64,000 nt of DNA from Bacillota bacterium (GTDB taxonomy: Bacteria; Bacillota; Clostridia; Lachnospirales; Bianqueaceae): assembly GCA_017441925.1 (NCBI GenBank), contig JAFRUE010000002.1:248001-312000 (forward strand), written 5' to 3'. The translations under genes were made by a program, and so were the position numbers. Numbering within the stretch: the first letter of the stretch is position 1; the number at the start of each line of letters is the position of its first letter. This document shows positions 51,014 to 60,004 of this stretch, piece by piece. Under the pieces are notes generated by a model. That model made no database searches. It was not told the DNA's origin and saw only the letters and a program-made list of their open reading frames with translations.

Positions 51014-51853
51014 TCACAGACCCTGTTCTTTTACAAAAGCATAGAATTCGTTCTCAGCCGCCTCATCGGACGGATCCACCGTCCCGACAGGCATGGCGTA
51101 GAAAACGGTCTCCTCCGCGCTGTCCAGCCCGAAAGCTTTATTCGCGATATCCGGCTCTACCGCCGCGATCGCGCATCCTCCAAGATGAATGGACGTTGCC
51201 GCCAGATAGAGATTCTCCGTAATATGTCCACTGTCCATCAGGATCGGCGCGTGAGCCCACACTCCGTACCGCCACTCGGCTCTGTAGAAGACGCAGCTGT
51301 AGTAGAAAACCACACTGGCCTTCGCGCCAAAGCTCTGTCCGCTGAGAGAGTCCGAGATGAACCCCTGCAGATCTTCCTTCGGTCCCAGGAATTCGATCTG
51401 ATGCTTCATGGGCAGATAATGGTACAGGCCTTCCTCAAGGCCTTCGACTTTGCGGACCGCCATGTAGCACTCGAATTCATGCCGCGCGCCGCCGCACGGG
51501 ACGGTCCTGAGCGTCGCATAGGATTTGCCGCGGATGCTTTTCACTCCCTGTGTGCACCACAGGAGATAGGACAGCTCCGTAAGCGTGATCGGCTTATCGG
51601 TATATACTCTGTGGCTCTTCCTGTCGTTAATGATCCCGAGGAAGTCCGAACGGATCTCAAGTCCGGAGAAATCATCCGGCAGATCCAGGATATTCCCAGT
51701 CATCGGCGCCTTTGTAAGCGGCGGCTGCGGCAGCCTCAGCTGCTGATCCGTCTGATAGCTCTCCGGGATCGAATCGTCGTCGGAGAATTTCGTGATAAAG
51801 GAACGTCCGAGTCTGATCCGTTCTTCAATGATCTTGCTGTAATCGTCTGTCAT
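51014..51853 (-). CDS. SagB-type nitroreductase-family oxidoreductase
   Basis: The 279-residue protein has the FMN-dependent nitroreductase fold of the SagB type: RKSHRVYTDKPITLTELSYLLWCTQGV around residue 90 onward, TLRTVPCGGARHEFECYM, and VAHAPILMDSGHITENLYLAAT. SagB proteins oxidise thiazoline/oxazoline rings in some peptide biosynthetic clusters, but no precursor peptide or cyclodehydratase is nearby, so it is more likely a general flavin oxidoreductase. It starts 20 bases after the carboxylesterase stop, with GGAGG upstream. Confidence 0.88.
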   Translation of the reverse strand: MTDDYSKIIEERIRLGRSFITKFSDDDSIPESYQTDQQLRLPQPPLTKAPMTGNILDLPDDFSGLEIRSDFLGIINDRKSHRVYTDKPITLTELSYLLWCTQGVKSIRGKSYATLRTVPCGGARHEFECYMAVRKVEGLEEGLYHYLPMKHQIEFLGPKEDLQGFISDSLSGQSFGAKASVVFYYSCVFYRAEWRYGVWAHAPILMDSGHITENLYLAATSIHLGGCAIAAVEPDIANKAFGLDSAEETVFYAMPVGTVDPSDEAAENEFYAFVKEQGL

Positions 51854-51872
51854 GATCGTGCCTCCGGCATTG

Positions 51873-53663
51873 TCAGGGTGTGGTAAAACCGTACATTTCA
51901 TCCAGTATTGCGTTCAGCTCCAGATAAGGAGCCGGTGTTTCCTTAACTTCATCTCCAAGTTCCATCACGGTGGAAGCCGTACCGGAATGCCATTCCGGCA
52001 GTCCCTCTCCGTTCGGATCACCGTTTTTCATGAAATTCAGTACATACGCGGCGAAAACATCACTGAGCGCGCGGTCCGTATCATCAAAAAGACGGGAGCC
52101 GGCCGGAATATTGTGATAAAGATATATTTCCTCACCGCTGTGCCATGCGCTCAGGCGGCCGTTCTGCTTGACAAAATGATAGACGTAGACCGGTATGTCA
52201 TTGGCGATTGCCTGCCGTTCCAGACAGTAATGACCGTATGTAAAGAAGATCACAGAATAGATCTCCGCCCAGTTCCGGCGCGCTTCTTCATCGGTCGAAG
52301 CAGGATAGAGCGCCAGCACCTTATCTGCATAAGGCTCCTTAAAAAAGCGGCGGATCCGGGATTCATAATTCTTCAGATTCGCCTGGCTGAAAAGGATGAA
52401 CGGAGCGCCTTCGTCCCTGTTGTAGCCATGGAGCTGAGCCTTTTCGTTATGAATTCCCTTGGCGTATGATTCATAAGGCGTCTCCGTCAGAACATATCCG
52501 TCGACGGTCATATGATGATGCGCGGATAGCTCTCCGACGATTTTTTCCGCCGGCAGAGCACGCATATCCGCAATCCCGGAGGCATTATACTTCGCCTTCG
52601 TCTTATCAGCAGCCTTATAGGCATCCTCAAGCTTCCGGAAAGAATGTGCGGGGACAGGAGCGGTGACTGTCGAGCTCTCGGCGATGACCTGCCGGAACAG
52701 GCCTGCCGCAAGAGGCGACGTGCAGAGCGCCGACACACATGCGGATCCGGCTGATTCTCCTGCCAGAGTCACATTGTCAGGATCCCCGCCGAATGCGGCG
52801 ATATTTTCCTGCACCCACTTGAGTGCCGCGATCTGATCCAGCAGCCCGTAGTTGCCGGTCGTCCCTTCCGGCGATTCCGCCGCCAGTTCCGGGTCGGCAT
52901 AGAATCCGAAGATCCCCAGACGGTACGCCATATTGACCACGATGACGCCCTCCCGGGCAAGTCCTTCGCCGCTGTAATCCTTATACCAGGGCTGCCCTGT
53001 TTCGAGTGATCCGCCGTGAATATAGACCAGGACCGGCAGACCTGATACGTCCCCGGCAGGCTTCCAGATATTCAGATACAGGGAGTCCTCGCTGACTGGA
53101 GGACGATAATCATCCCTCGCTGAGAAAGTATACTCATGAAAGCCGATAAGATGATACAATGATTCATAAAGAGGCACATTCACAGTCTGCATAGACATCG
53201 GTCCGAAATGATCGGCTGCCAATACCCCGTCCCAGCTTGGGGCAGGCTGCGGTTCCCGCCAGCGCAGATCCCCTACAGGCGGCGCGGCATAAGGAATGCC
53301 GGCATAGACTTCGACCTTTTCATCCTTTGTATAGACTCCGGTCAAGTCTCCCTGCTCCACATGAACGACGGACGTCACCCTGGGATGCGGGACATCCACA
53401 GCCGGAACCGCTTTGACAGGCGGCCAGGAGATCCAGAAGATCAGTGCCCAAACGCAGAAAAATCCCGCCCATCCGAGCAGCCTGATGCCTGCGCCTCGTC
53501 CGGCAAGCACCTTTTTCTTCAGATAAACAAAACCGGCTGCTGCAAATATACCCAATATCCAGCCCAGCCAGGTATGTTTGCCCAGTTCCAGAACCGCAAA
53601 CAGCAATATGACAGCAGCAGCAAGCAGAATATATCCTCCTGTGCCTTTCTTAGCTCTGCTCAT
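51873..53663 (-). CDS. Membrane-anchored type B carboxylesterase
   Basis: The 596-residue protein has two hydrophobic helices near the start (residues 10-50 and 62-82) and then a type B esterase domain: GDLRWREPQPAP, YLNIWKP, GGSLETGQPW oxyanion region, the nucleophile elbow AGESAGSACV around residue 296 and a late YVYHFV with the third-residue area AWHSGEEIYL. The catalytic His is probably in that WHSGEE segment. The enzyme would act outside the membrane on esters, possibly acylated plant glycosides. GGAGGGATA precedes the ATG. Confidence 0.87.
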   Translation of the reverse strand: MSRAKKGTGGYILLAAAVILLFAVLELGKHTWLGWILGIFAAAGFVYLKKKVLAGRGAGIRLLGWAGFFCVWALIFWISWPPVKAVPAVDVPHPRVTSVVHVEQGDLTGVYTKDEKVEVYAGIPYAAPPVGDLRWREPQPAPSWDGVLAADHFGPMSMQTVNVPLYESLYHLIGFHEYTFSARDDYRPPVSEDSLYLNIWKPAGDVSGLPVLVYIHGGSLETGQPWYKDYSGEGLAREGVIVVNMAYRLGIFGFYADPELAAESPEGTTGNYGLLDQIAALKWVQENIAAFGGDPDNVTLAGESAGSACVSALCTSPLAAGLFRQVIAESSTVTAPVPAHSFRKLEDAYKAADKTKAKYNASGIADMRALPAEKIVGELSAHHHMTVDGYVLTETPYESYAKGIHNEKAQLHGYNRDEGAPFILFSQANLKNYESRIRRFFKEPYADKVLALYPASTDEEARRNWAEIYSVIFFTYGHYCLERQAIANDIPVYVYHFVKQNGRLSAWHSGEEIYLYHNIPAGSRLFDDTDRALSDVFAAYVLNFMKNGDPNGEGLPEWHSGTASTVMELGDEVKETPAPYLELNAILDEMYGFTTP

Positions 53664-53813
53664 GTATCCCTCCTGATCAGTCTATACGCCCGTATTCCTG
53701 TCCCGTTTCGTATCGGACTTCCGTTTTCTGGATCGTATCACACAAATATATACCAAGAGTACCACATCTGAGACTAATTCGCAATGTTTATTCTGATGTT
53801 TTGTATATGGCAG

Positions 53814-53852
53814 CAAAAGACCTCTGCTCTTCTGACAAAGAGCAGAGGTCTT
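53814..53852 (-). terminator. Intrinsic terminator of the MATE gene
   Basis: AAGACCTCTGCTCTT and AAGAGCAGAGGTCTT (53817-53831, 53838-53852) make a perfect 15-bp stem with a 6-base loop. Reading minus, TTTTGCT follows. It lies 25 bases after the MATE stop. The 213-base gap from 53664 to 53877 otherwise shows nothing. Confidence 0.93.
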
Positions 53853-53877
53853 ATTCATTTCTGTTTGCCGGGCAGGC

Positions 53878-55329
53878 TTATTCCGCCTCCTTGGGAGTCT
53901 CTTCCGCCTCAGTCTGTGCATCCGATGAAAGCTGCGTATCTGCGGGTTTCTCTCCGGCAGAGTCCTTCCGTCCCTGTCCCACACGGTTTTTCCACTTTCC
54001 GGAGATCAGGTAGACTCCGCCGATAAAGAACGGCACGATACCTGCGAGCGCGTTGCCGTACCAGAATCCGCGGATGCCCCATCCCAGTACCACACCGAGG
54101 AGCATCGCGATCCCGATCCTCGCGACAATACCGTCAAGCAGCGCGACCGTCAGGTTCAGCTTTGAATTGCCGGATCCGTTGATCAGTGCGAAATTGGCCG
54201 GACGCAGCGTCGCGCCTGTATACTGGACCATCGCGACCGGTATGTACGTCAGTGCAAGCGTCAGGACCTCCGGATCGTTCGAGAACAGGCCGAAAAGCCA
54301 CTCCGGCCTGAACAATGTGATCACAGCCATAATTGCGGACGGGATCGCGACGACCCACAGCGCCGTATAGACGACTTTTGGCACACGTTCGGTCTTTCTC
54401 GCGCCGAGGCATTGCGAAATCATCGCACCGCCAGCGGACGAGATCGCCTGGCTGACGACACCGAGCATGCCTTCCAGCTTGCGCGCGATCCCGGTCACAG
54501 CGACTGCAACCGTTCCGTAGGCATTGATATAAGCATTGACGAACAGCATGGAGAAAGTCACCGCAGCGGACTGAATGACCATGGGAACGCCCAGGGAGAT
54601 CAGCGGCTTTGTAACGGATTTGTGCATTCGGAAGCTTTTCGGCATAAAGTCGAACTGTATCTGTTCCCGGTTCTTATACAGCAGCCGGAGCGCGAACAGG
54701 AAGCTGACGCACTGTCCGATGACAGTCGCAAGAGCCGCGCCGAGCGGACCCATCTTCATCGCGCCGACAAAAAGCAGATCCAGAATGATATTCAGCACGG
54801 ACGCGATCGCGATAAACTGGAACGGATGCTTTGAATCACCCATTCCGCGCAGGATTGCGGAGACCAGATTGTACCCGTAAATGAAGATGATACCGCTGAT
54901 GCATACTATACTGTATTCCCATGTATACTGCCAGATTTCCTCAGGCGTATTCAGCCACCGCAGAATCCCCGGAATGGCAAAAAACAGCACAACCATCAGG
55001 ATCACGGCAAGACTCATCAGCAGTGTAAACAGGGTTCCGACCATCTGGCCGACTCTGTCATGCCTCTCCTCACCGACATAGCGGGAGATGAGGATCTGTC
55101 CGGCATTGGAAAAGCCCATCGCAATAAAGGTGATGAGCTGCAGGACCTCTCCTCCGATCGCGACAGCGGAAAGACCATGCGTTCCGACAAACTGCCCGAC
55201 GACGACCATGTCGACCATGTTGTAGACCATCTGCAGCAGGCCGGACAGGAAAAGGGGCAGCGCAAAACGGAGCAGTGTCCCAGGGACGCTGCCAACCGTC
55301 AGATCGCGGATCAGTCTGTCTTTTTTCAT
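53878..55329 (-). CDS. MATE-family multidrug efflux transporter
   Basis: The 483-residue membrane protein has 12 predicted helices and the typical MATE start GTLLRFALPLFLSGLLQMVYNMVDMVVVGQFVG. The last 30 residues are an acidic Glu/Ala-rich cytoplasmic tail. It exports cations or drugs using H+ or Na+. It is followed by a strong terminator. Its start overlaps the dUTPase-like stop by 4 bases. Confidence 0.95.
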   Translation of the reverse strand: MKKDRLIRDLTVGSVPGTLLRFALPLFLSGLLQMVYNMVDMVVVGQFVGTHGLSAVAIGGEVLQLITFIAMGFSNAGQILISRYVGEERHDRVGQMVGTLFTLLMSLAVILMVVLFFAIPGILRWLNTPEEIWQYTWEYSIVCISGIIFIYGYNLVSAILRGMGDSKHPFQFIAIASVLNIILDLLFVGAMKMGPLGAALATVIGQCVSFLFALRLLYKNREQIQFDFMPKSFRMHKSVTKPLISLGVPMVIQSAAVTFSMLFVNAYINAYGTVAVAVTGIARKLEGMLGVVSQAISSAGGAMISQCLGARKTERVPKVVYTALWVVAIPSAIMAVITLFRPEWLFGLFSNDPEVLTLALTYIPVAMVQYTGATLRPANFALINGSGNSKLNLTVALLDGIVARIGIAMLLGVVLGWGIRGFWYGNALAGIVPFFIGGVYLISGKWKNRVGQGRKDSAGEKPADTQLSSDAQTEAEETPKEAE

Positions 55330-55805
55330 TCTTCTACAGCAAGTCCGTACGGAAGGAAGATTCCCCGTACAAAGCCTTTGCCTTCTTCCAGCGTCAGATT
55401 CTGCGCGAAATGCTCATCCGGCAGATCCAGTTTCACGAGAATGTGGCCTTCGTTCTCAGAATCATAGTAATCGCGGTCGACAACGTCGATCGTATTGAGG
55501 AGCTTCATTCCAGTGCGGAAGCCGTAGCCGTCCGCAGGCAGCAGGAACAGCGCCCAGCCCGGATTCATCCGGCAGCGGATGCCTGTCGGGAAAATCTGCT
55601 CGTTATGCGCATCCAGTGTGAACGCGAAAGGAAGCGTAAAATCATATCCGACGCTTCCGGAAGTGGCTCTCCTGGGCAGCTCGATCTTCTCGTACAGCAT
55701 CTCGATCGATTCATCCGAGAATCCCATCGTATTATCGAATGCAGCATGCATATCCTTTTTGTACTGCTCCAGCGAAACCTTCTCAAACCGTGCAACTGTC
55801 GTCAT
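55326..55805 (-). CDS. dUTPase-like protein
   Basis: The 159-residue protein has a divergent set of trimeric dUTPase motifs: PRRATSGSVGYDF (motif 1), FPTGIRCRMNPGW (motif 2 region), NTIDVVDRDYYDSENEG (motif 3, the deoxyuridine loop) and HFAQNLTLEEGKGFV (motif 4). It probably hydrolyses dUTP to dUMP, though motif changes could mean another nucleotide, like a dCTP deaminase relative. GGAGG lies 8 bases before the ATG. It overlaps the MATE gene start by 4 bases and is cotranscribed with it. Confidence 0.82.
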   Translation of the reverse strand: MTTVARFEKVSLEQYKKDMHAAFDNTMGFSDESIEMLYEKIELPRRATSGSVGYDFTLPFAFTLDAHNEQIFPTGIRCRMNPGWALFLLPADGYGFRTGMKLLNTIDVVDRDYYDSENEGHILVKLDLPDEHFAQNLTLEEGKGFVRGIFLPYGLAVEE

Positions 55806-55930
55806 CAGTCATACCTCCTTGTTTCTTAACATCAGCCGGATATCCGGCTGCATATCCTATATAATAACACTTCCCGGCCGGATCCGCAAGGACCGCCGCC
55901 GTAAAAGAACCAGCAATTCACCGTAAAAAA

Positions 55931-56800
55931 TCAGCTGTTGTGCCGTGCTTCCGCGATCAATCCCTCCAGCCATCGCACAGACCGGTACATATACGACGCA
56001 TAGAGAGGCTTCAGCGGCTCGGGGAAACGGACACAGGTAACTTCTGTATTCAGGCTGCCCTTGTATCCGACAGCGGCAAGTCCTGCCGCGATCTGATCCC
56101 AGTCTGCATTGCCGAGCGAAATCGCCAGGTGAATATCGTCCTCAGCGAAATTATCATTCAGATGCACCATTTTCAGCCTGTCTCCGAGCGCTGTGATCGA
56201 CTTATACTGATCCTGTCCGGATATATTTCCATGACCAGTGTCCCAGCAGACCCCAAGCTGCAGTTCGTCCGCAATGGAAATAACATCCGCAGTCTCCATT
56301 CCCAGACGTCGTAAAGCTGGATCCGCGCTCCGGCCCGCTCCGCGCATATTCTCCAGGCAGAGCATAAACCCCTTCCGCAGGGCATAGTCCTGATATGGCG
56401 TCAGGAATTCAATGGCTTCCGCCCGTTCTTTGACCGGATCATAGTCTTTCTTCACAAATGAGTGCGGATGGATTGCAGCGCTGTCTACACCGGCAGCTTT
56501 CGCAAAATCGATTGCCCGGCAGGTAGCCGTGTAGAATTCCTCCCATCCCTTCGCATCGTCCGGCTTAGGATAATGATACGGCATATGCGCATAACGGATG
56601 CGGATCTTCTCGCGTTCGCAGAGGCGGATCCGGTCATACAGGGCGCTCTCCCAGCCCGGTCCGGTCAGCGCCGGCGCCTCCAGGCCCATATCGATTTCTT
56701 CAAAACCCGCCTCTTTCACAAAACGCAGCGTCTCCTCAAGCGGGACAGCCTTACACGATGTATCCTTGGACAGGATTTTGGACGTCACACATGCTTTCAT
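55931..56800 (-). CDS. Sugar phosphate isomerase/epimerase family protein
   Basis: This 289-residue TIM barrel shows the xylose isomerase-like pattern: GFEEIDMGLEAP near residue 33, IRYAHMPYHYPKP around residue 73, FMLCLENMRG with a metal Glu near residue 150, and LGVCWDTGHGNIS with Asp and His ligands near residue 183. It resembles hydroxypyruvate isomerase/inositol epimerase-like enzymes, and its reaction is unknown. Unlike the epimerase at 16597 it is not next to glycosidases. Confidence 0.85.
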   Translation of the reverse strand: MKACVTSKILSKDTSCKAVPLEETLRFVKEAGFEEIDMGLEAPALTGPGWESALYDRIRLCEREKIRIRYAHMPYHYPKPDDAKGWEEFYTATCRAIDFAKAAGVDSAAIHPHSFVKKDYDPVKERAEAIEFLTPYQDYALRKGFMLCLENMRGAGRSADPALRRLGMETADVISIADELQLGVCWDTGHGNISGQDQYKSITALGDRLKMVHLNDNFAEDDIHLAISLGNADWDQIAAGLAAVGYKGSLNTEVTCVRFPEPLKPLYASYMYRSVRWLEGLIAEARHNS

Positions 56801-56851
56801 TAATATACCCTCCGTAGTCCTTTCTGACGGTTTCTTATCGTACAGCCGGCC

Positions 56852-57403
56852 TCATAGTCCGAATCTTTCTTTGATCATCCTGGCCGCTTCAGCCGCTTCA
56901 ATATCCGTATTCTCGATCCTAAGATAGTTGTCGAACGGGATCTCGCCCTCATAACTGACGCATCTGTGCCTGCTGTCAGAATCGATCAGACGCTGATTTG
57001 AAAGGGCCAGATCCCGCTTGGATGCTTTATTCTTCAGGCGGTTCTCTGTAATGTTCCTCTGCAGCCGGACCTCCTGCGGCGCAATCAGTTCGACATAATA
57101 GAATTCTGTCCCATACGGTTCAAAAATGCTTCTGACATGTTCCAGATACTCCCACTCTGAAGGCATGTCAAAATCCATCATGTACGTGAAAATCATCCCG
57201 TAGCTGCCGGACGCGGCAAAGTTCCTGAAGATGACCTCGCGCAGCTCTGATGTGGTCTTCCCGTCATATCTTCCGAAGATCTCGATCACCGGCTCGATCG
57301 TCATATGATTGTGAAAAAGCCGCAGATCCGTTATTTTCATCAGTTCCTGACCGACTGTCATTTTGCCGACAGCCGCGTCGCCGATAATGATAACCAGCTT
57401 CAT
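56852..57403 (-). CDS. P-loop kinase-like AAA ATPase
   Basis: The 183-residue protein starts MKLVIIIGDAAVGKMTVGQEL with a Walker A in GDAAVGK, and later has the nucleotide-kinase features LRLFHNHMTIEPV and LQRNITENRLKNKASKRDLA with lid-type arginines. It probably phosphorylates a small molecule. I use the inner ATG, preceded by AGGAGACAG and overlapping the previous stop (ATGA). Confidence 0.85.
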   Translation of the reverse strand: MKLVIIIGDAAVGKMTVGQELMKITDLRLFHNHMTIEPVIEIFGRYDGKTTSELREVIFRNFAASGSYGMIFTYMMDFDMPSEWEYLEHVRSIFEPYGTEFYYVELIAPQEVRLQRNITENRLKNKASKRDLALSNQRLIDSDSRHRCVSYEGEIPFDNYLRIENTDIEAAEAARMIKERFGL

Positions 57404-57774
57404 TTTCTGTCTCCTGATGTGTCCCGAACAGCAATATACTCGACCCATTTCCCGTCGACAAGCGTTTCGTAATGTCCCCACTCCGGCTTCCCGATGTCCC
57501 GGCCTTTCACTCTGAGGGGTATAAACGCGTCATGCTGACAATCCGGCAAAGGATCGTCCAGCCCGATCCAGCCGCACTCATCGATCAGATCGTTCCAGTC
57601 GTCATACAGATCCTCCAGTGAATCATACAGACGGTCGTCAGAACACTGCACCGCGTCCGGGCTGCCGTATTCGAAGAGATAGATTCCTTCTGCCGTCTCA
57701 TACAACATGATCTTATAAACACAGACACCGTCGTCATATCTGTACGGCTCTTTAAGCCTGGCGTATTTTCTCAT
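57400..57774 (-). CDS. Small acidic protein of unknown function
   Basis: I do not recognise this 124-residue protein. It is acidic (DDLYDDWNDLIDECGWIGLDDP) with several tryptophans and tyrosines, and reads like a small soluble cytoplasmic protein. It overlaps the kinase-like gene by 4 bases and follows the GyrI-like gene by 4 bases, so the three are coexpressed. Confidence 0.75.
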   Translation of the reverse strand: MRKYARLKEPYRYDDGVCVYKIMLYETAEGIYLFEYGSPDAVQCSDDRLYDSLEDLYDDWNDLIDECGWIGLDDPLPDCQHDAFIPLRVKGRDIGKPEWGHYETLVDGKWVEYIAVRDTSGDRK

Positions 57775-57778
57775 TCCG

Positions 57779-58411
57779 TCACCTCTTCCGGACCGGATGC
57801 CGGATCACAGTCTTCAGCTTCTCAGGGGCTGTTTTTCTGGCGTCACTCAGGTAGATCTCGTGATGCATCCGCTGATCGGTGATGTCGAGAACGTATCCCT
57901 GCTGCTCCATAAATTCATGCATCAATGCGACTGTCCGCGGTTCATCGTCGTAGGAACCGACGTGCATGCACTGCACACACGTTCCTTCATCATAAGTCAT
58001 GTATTCTGCCTTGCTGAAATCTGCTTTCTTTTTCGTGGAGGCCTCCTGGACTGCCCAGTCAAAATCCTCTTTCGTGACAAAATCCGGCAGACGGATGACG
58101 GAGATCCACTCAAAGTTTTCCTTGCGGGTATAGTCCACTCCCCGGACGCCTTCCTGCCACCAGAAACCTTCCAGCGGAGGGACCACATAGTCGTAATACC
58201 CGCTGATCTCGCGTCCGCCTTTCTTGCTCATCTTGATGGTAAACGCGATACCGTACAGCAGTCCGATTGCCTGTTTGTACTCGCCGTCTTCCGTATTCGG
58301 GTCGCCGTGCCCCCGGACGGCAATGTAATGCATGAAGGGAACAGTAACAATGGCCGGCTTATCCTTAGGCATGTAGAACTCTTTGTACTCTTTCTTGAAA
58401 TCAAATGCCAT
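57779..58411 (-). CDS. GyrI-like small-molecule-binding domain protein
   Basis: The 210-residue protein matches the GyrI-like (SBI) domain group: VTVPFMHYIAVRGHGDPN near residue 24, GLLYGIAFTIKM, EGFWWQEG, and late TCVQCMHVGSYDDEPRTVALMHEFMEQQGY. These proteins bind small aromatic or cationic compounds, often as stand-alone or regulator-linked sensors. It is preceded by the alpha/beta hydrolase stop (18 bases). Confidence 0.87.
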   Translation of the reverse strand: MAFDFKKEYKEFYMPKDKPAIVTVPFMHYIAVRGHGDPNTEDGEYKQAIGLLYGIAFTIKMSKKGGREISGYYDYVVPPLEGFWWQEGVRGVDYTRKENFEWISVIRLPDFVTKEDFDWAVQEASTKKKADFSKAEYMTYDEGTCVQCMHVGSYDDEPRTVALMHEFMEQQGYVLDITDQRMHHEIYLSDARKTAPEKLKTVIRHPVRKR

Positions 58412-58429
58412 GATATCAGTCTCCTGTAG

Positions 58430-59173
58430 TCATTTTCTGACAATAGACTTAACCTTGTCAGCAAAATCGTCCGCATGGTTAATGGAAAATTCACCGTGGT
58501 ACAGTCCCGGGAGGATCTCAAGTTCAGCGTTCGGAATCTTCTTAACGATCACGTCGGCAGAGGACAATATCTCGTGTGTTTCCTTCTCCCCAATAAATAC
58601 GTGGACTTCAGCAGTACTCTCCCGGATGGCTTTGTTCAGAGAATAAGCCGTATTCGCCTTCATGAAAGCGATCATGTCTGTCTTGGAAATCCGGCAGGTA
58701 TCACGGTAATAGTCTTCAAACAGCTCCGGCTTCATCCGCAGCGACTTAAACTGCAGCCTGGCAAAACTCTTGTTCCGGATCAGCCCGTAGCTGCTTCCGA
58801 AAGCCGGTCCAATCAGAGCATTCGTAATTTTCGATGGTATAACAGCGGCGCTCTCGACCAGTGCATAACGGCAGATATCCTTCTTTTGGCTCAGCATCTC
58901 CAGAACGATCTGAGCGCCTAAGGACAGCCCGCCGATCATAAGCACCCTGCCGTTCAGATTCTGATCTATAAAATCGATGATCTCCGCGGCGTTGTCCTCG
59001 ATCGATGTGAAGGCTCTGCCGCTCCCGGCGTGGCCGTCCAGGACCGGAAGGATCACATGAAAGTCCGGAGCCAGCAATCCGGCTGCCTCGCGGTAATTCC
59101 ACCAGGACAGTCCCCCGCCATGCAGCAGGACAATAGTTTCGTTATTTACCGTTCCATATTCTTTATAAATCAT
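58430..59173 (-). CDS. Alpha/beta hydrolase
   Basis: The 247-residue protein has the early LLHGGGLSWWNY oxyanion motif, a nucleophile elbow GGLSLGAQ near residue 95, an acid in FIGEKETH and a C-terminal His in LPGLYHGEFS. All are well placed for a canonical hydrolase of esters or small amides. It overlaps the PrsW-like gene by 11 bases. Substrate is unknown. Confidence 0.88.
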   Translation of the reverse strand: MIYKEYGTVNNETIVLLHGGGLSWWNYREAAGLLAPDFHVILPVLDGHAGSGRAFTSIEDNAAEIIDFIDQNLNGRVLMIGGLSLGAQIVLEMLSQKKDICRYALVESAAVIPSKITNALIGPAFGSSYGLIRNKSFARLQFKSLRMKPELFEDYYRDTCRISKTDMIAFMKANTAYSLNKAIRESTAEVHVFIGEKETHEILSSADVIVKKIPNAELEILPGLYHGEFSINHADDFADKVKSIVRK

Positions 59174-59894
59174 AGCAGGACCCCTTCTCCGGGAACAGCG
59201 GATCTGTATAATATGGATCTTTGCGCGCTTTTCTCATGAAGAAGAAGTTGCGGATATTCAGAACCAGGCAGAAAACAGCGAGCAGCAACGCGATAAATCC
59301 GCAGAATGTTTCGACGAGGGATTCATCCAGACACAGATCATAAAGACCATGGATCAGCGTAGTTACAATAATGGCGGGAACGACAGCTGCTTTTCCGTTT
59401 TTCTTATAACCTTTGGCCAGTATGAAGCCCATGATCAGGCCGAAAGCAGCATGCATGTTCGTGATGCCGCGGACCAGGATCTGCGGAACATTCGTCGAGA
59501 ACATGTAGAAAACAGCCTCCATCAGCTCAAAACCGATCGCGGAGATCGTGGTGTAAGCCATGACATCCAGGAAGCTGACGCTCGCAAGATTCTTCCTGAT
59601 GACCTTTTTGGCGAGCAGATATTTCATCAGCTCCTCCGAGAACGCGGCAAGAACAAATGCCTTGAAGACGATCTTAAGGAACGGATACTTATCGCTGATA
59701 TGTGTGATGGCAAAAAGTATATTACACAGCAGTGAGAATCCGAAAACCGGGAAGCCCAGCAGCAAACCGCCAAGCAGCAGTTTCCGGCAGTCCTTCCGGT
59801 AGCCGGGATCGTCCTTATGTGCACTTTTCAGATAGAAATAGACTGCCAGCGGGAAAATATAACTGACGATCAACGCTCCTACAGATATCAGCAT
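59163..59894 (-). CDS. PrsW-family intramembrane protease-like protein
   Basis: This 243-residue protein has about seven hydrophobic helices and the PrsW signatures: FSEELMKYL with paired Glu residues near residue 86, IGFELMEAVFY, ITNMHAAFG and TTLIHGLYD with conserved histidines. PrsW of Bacillus cleaves anti-sigma factors such as RsiW; no sigma/anti-sigma pair is adjacent here, so the target is unknown. AGGAGAG lies upstream. Confidence 0.87.
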   Translation of the reverse strand: MLISVGALIVSYIFPLAVYFYLKSAHKDDPGYRKDCRKLLLGGLLLGFPVFGFSLLCNILFAITHISDKYPFLKIVFKAFVLAAFSEELMKYLLAKKVIRKNLASVSFLDVMAYTTISAIGFELMEAVFYMFSTNVPQILVRGITNMHAAFGLIMGFILAKGYKKNGKAAVVPAIIVTTLIHGLYDLCLDESLVETFCGFIALLLAVFCLVLNIRNFFFMRKARKDPYYTDPLFPEKGSCYDL

Positions 59895-60004
59895 TTTTTC
59901 TCTCCTCTCTCCGCTGTTTCACAAACAGCGGCATGTCATCATAAACATTGCCTGCCGCTTTTGCTCTGTGCACTCCGCACCTGCTCATCTGCGCAAATTT
60001 TACA

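Noticed and set aside
51014-51853. RiPP (thiazole/oxazole peptide) cluster centred on the SagB-like oxidoreductase
   Set aside because: No cyclodehydratase, precursor peptide or dedicated exporter is nearby; the neighbours are an esterase and a sugar symporter.
59163-59894. Sigma/anti-sigma regulatory module with the PrsW-like protein
   Set aside because: No sigma factor or RsiW-like anti-sigma gene lies nearby, so the family name does not transfer the pathway.
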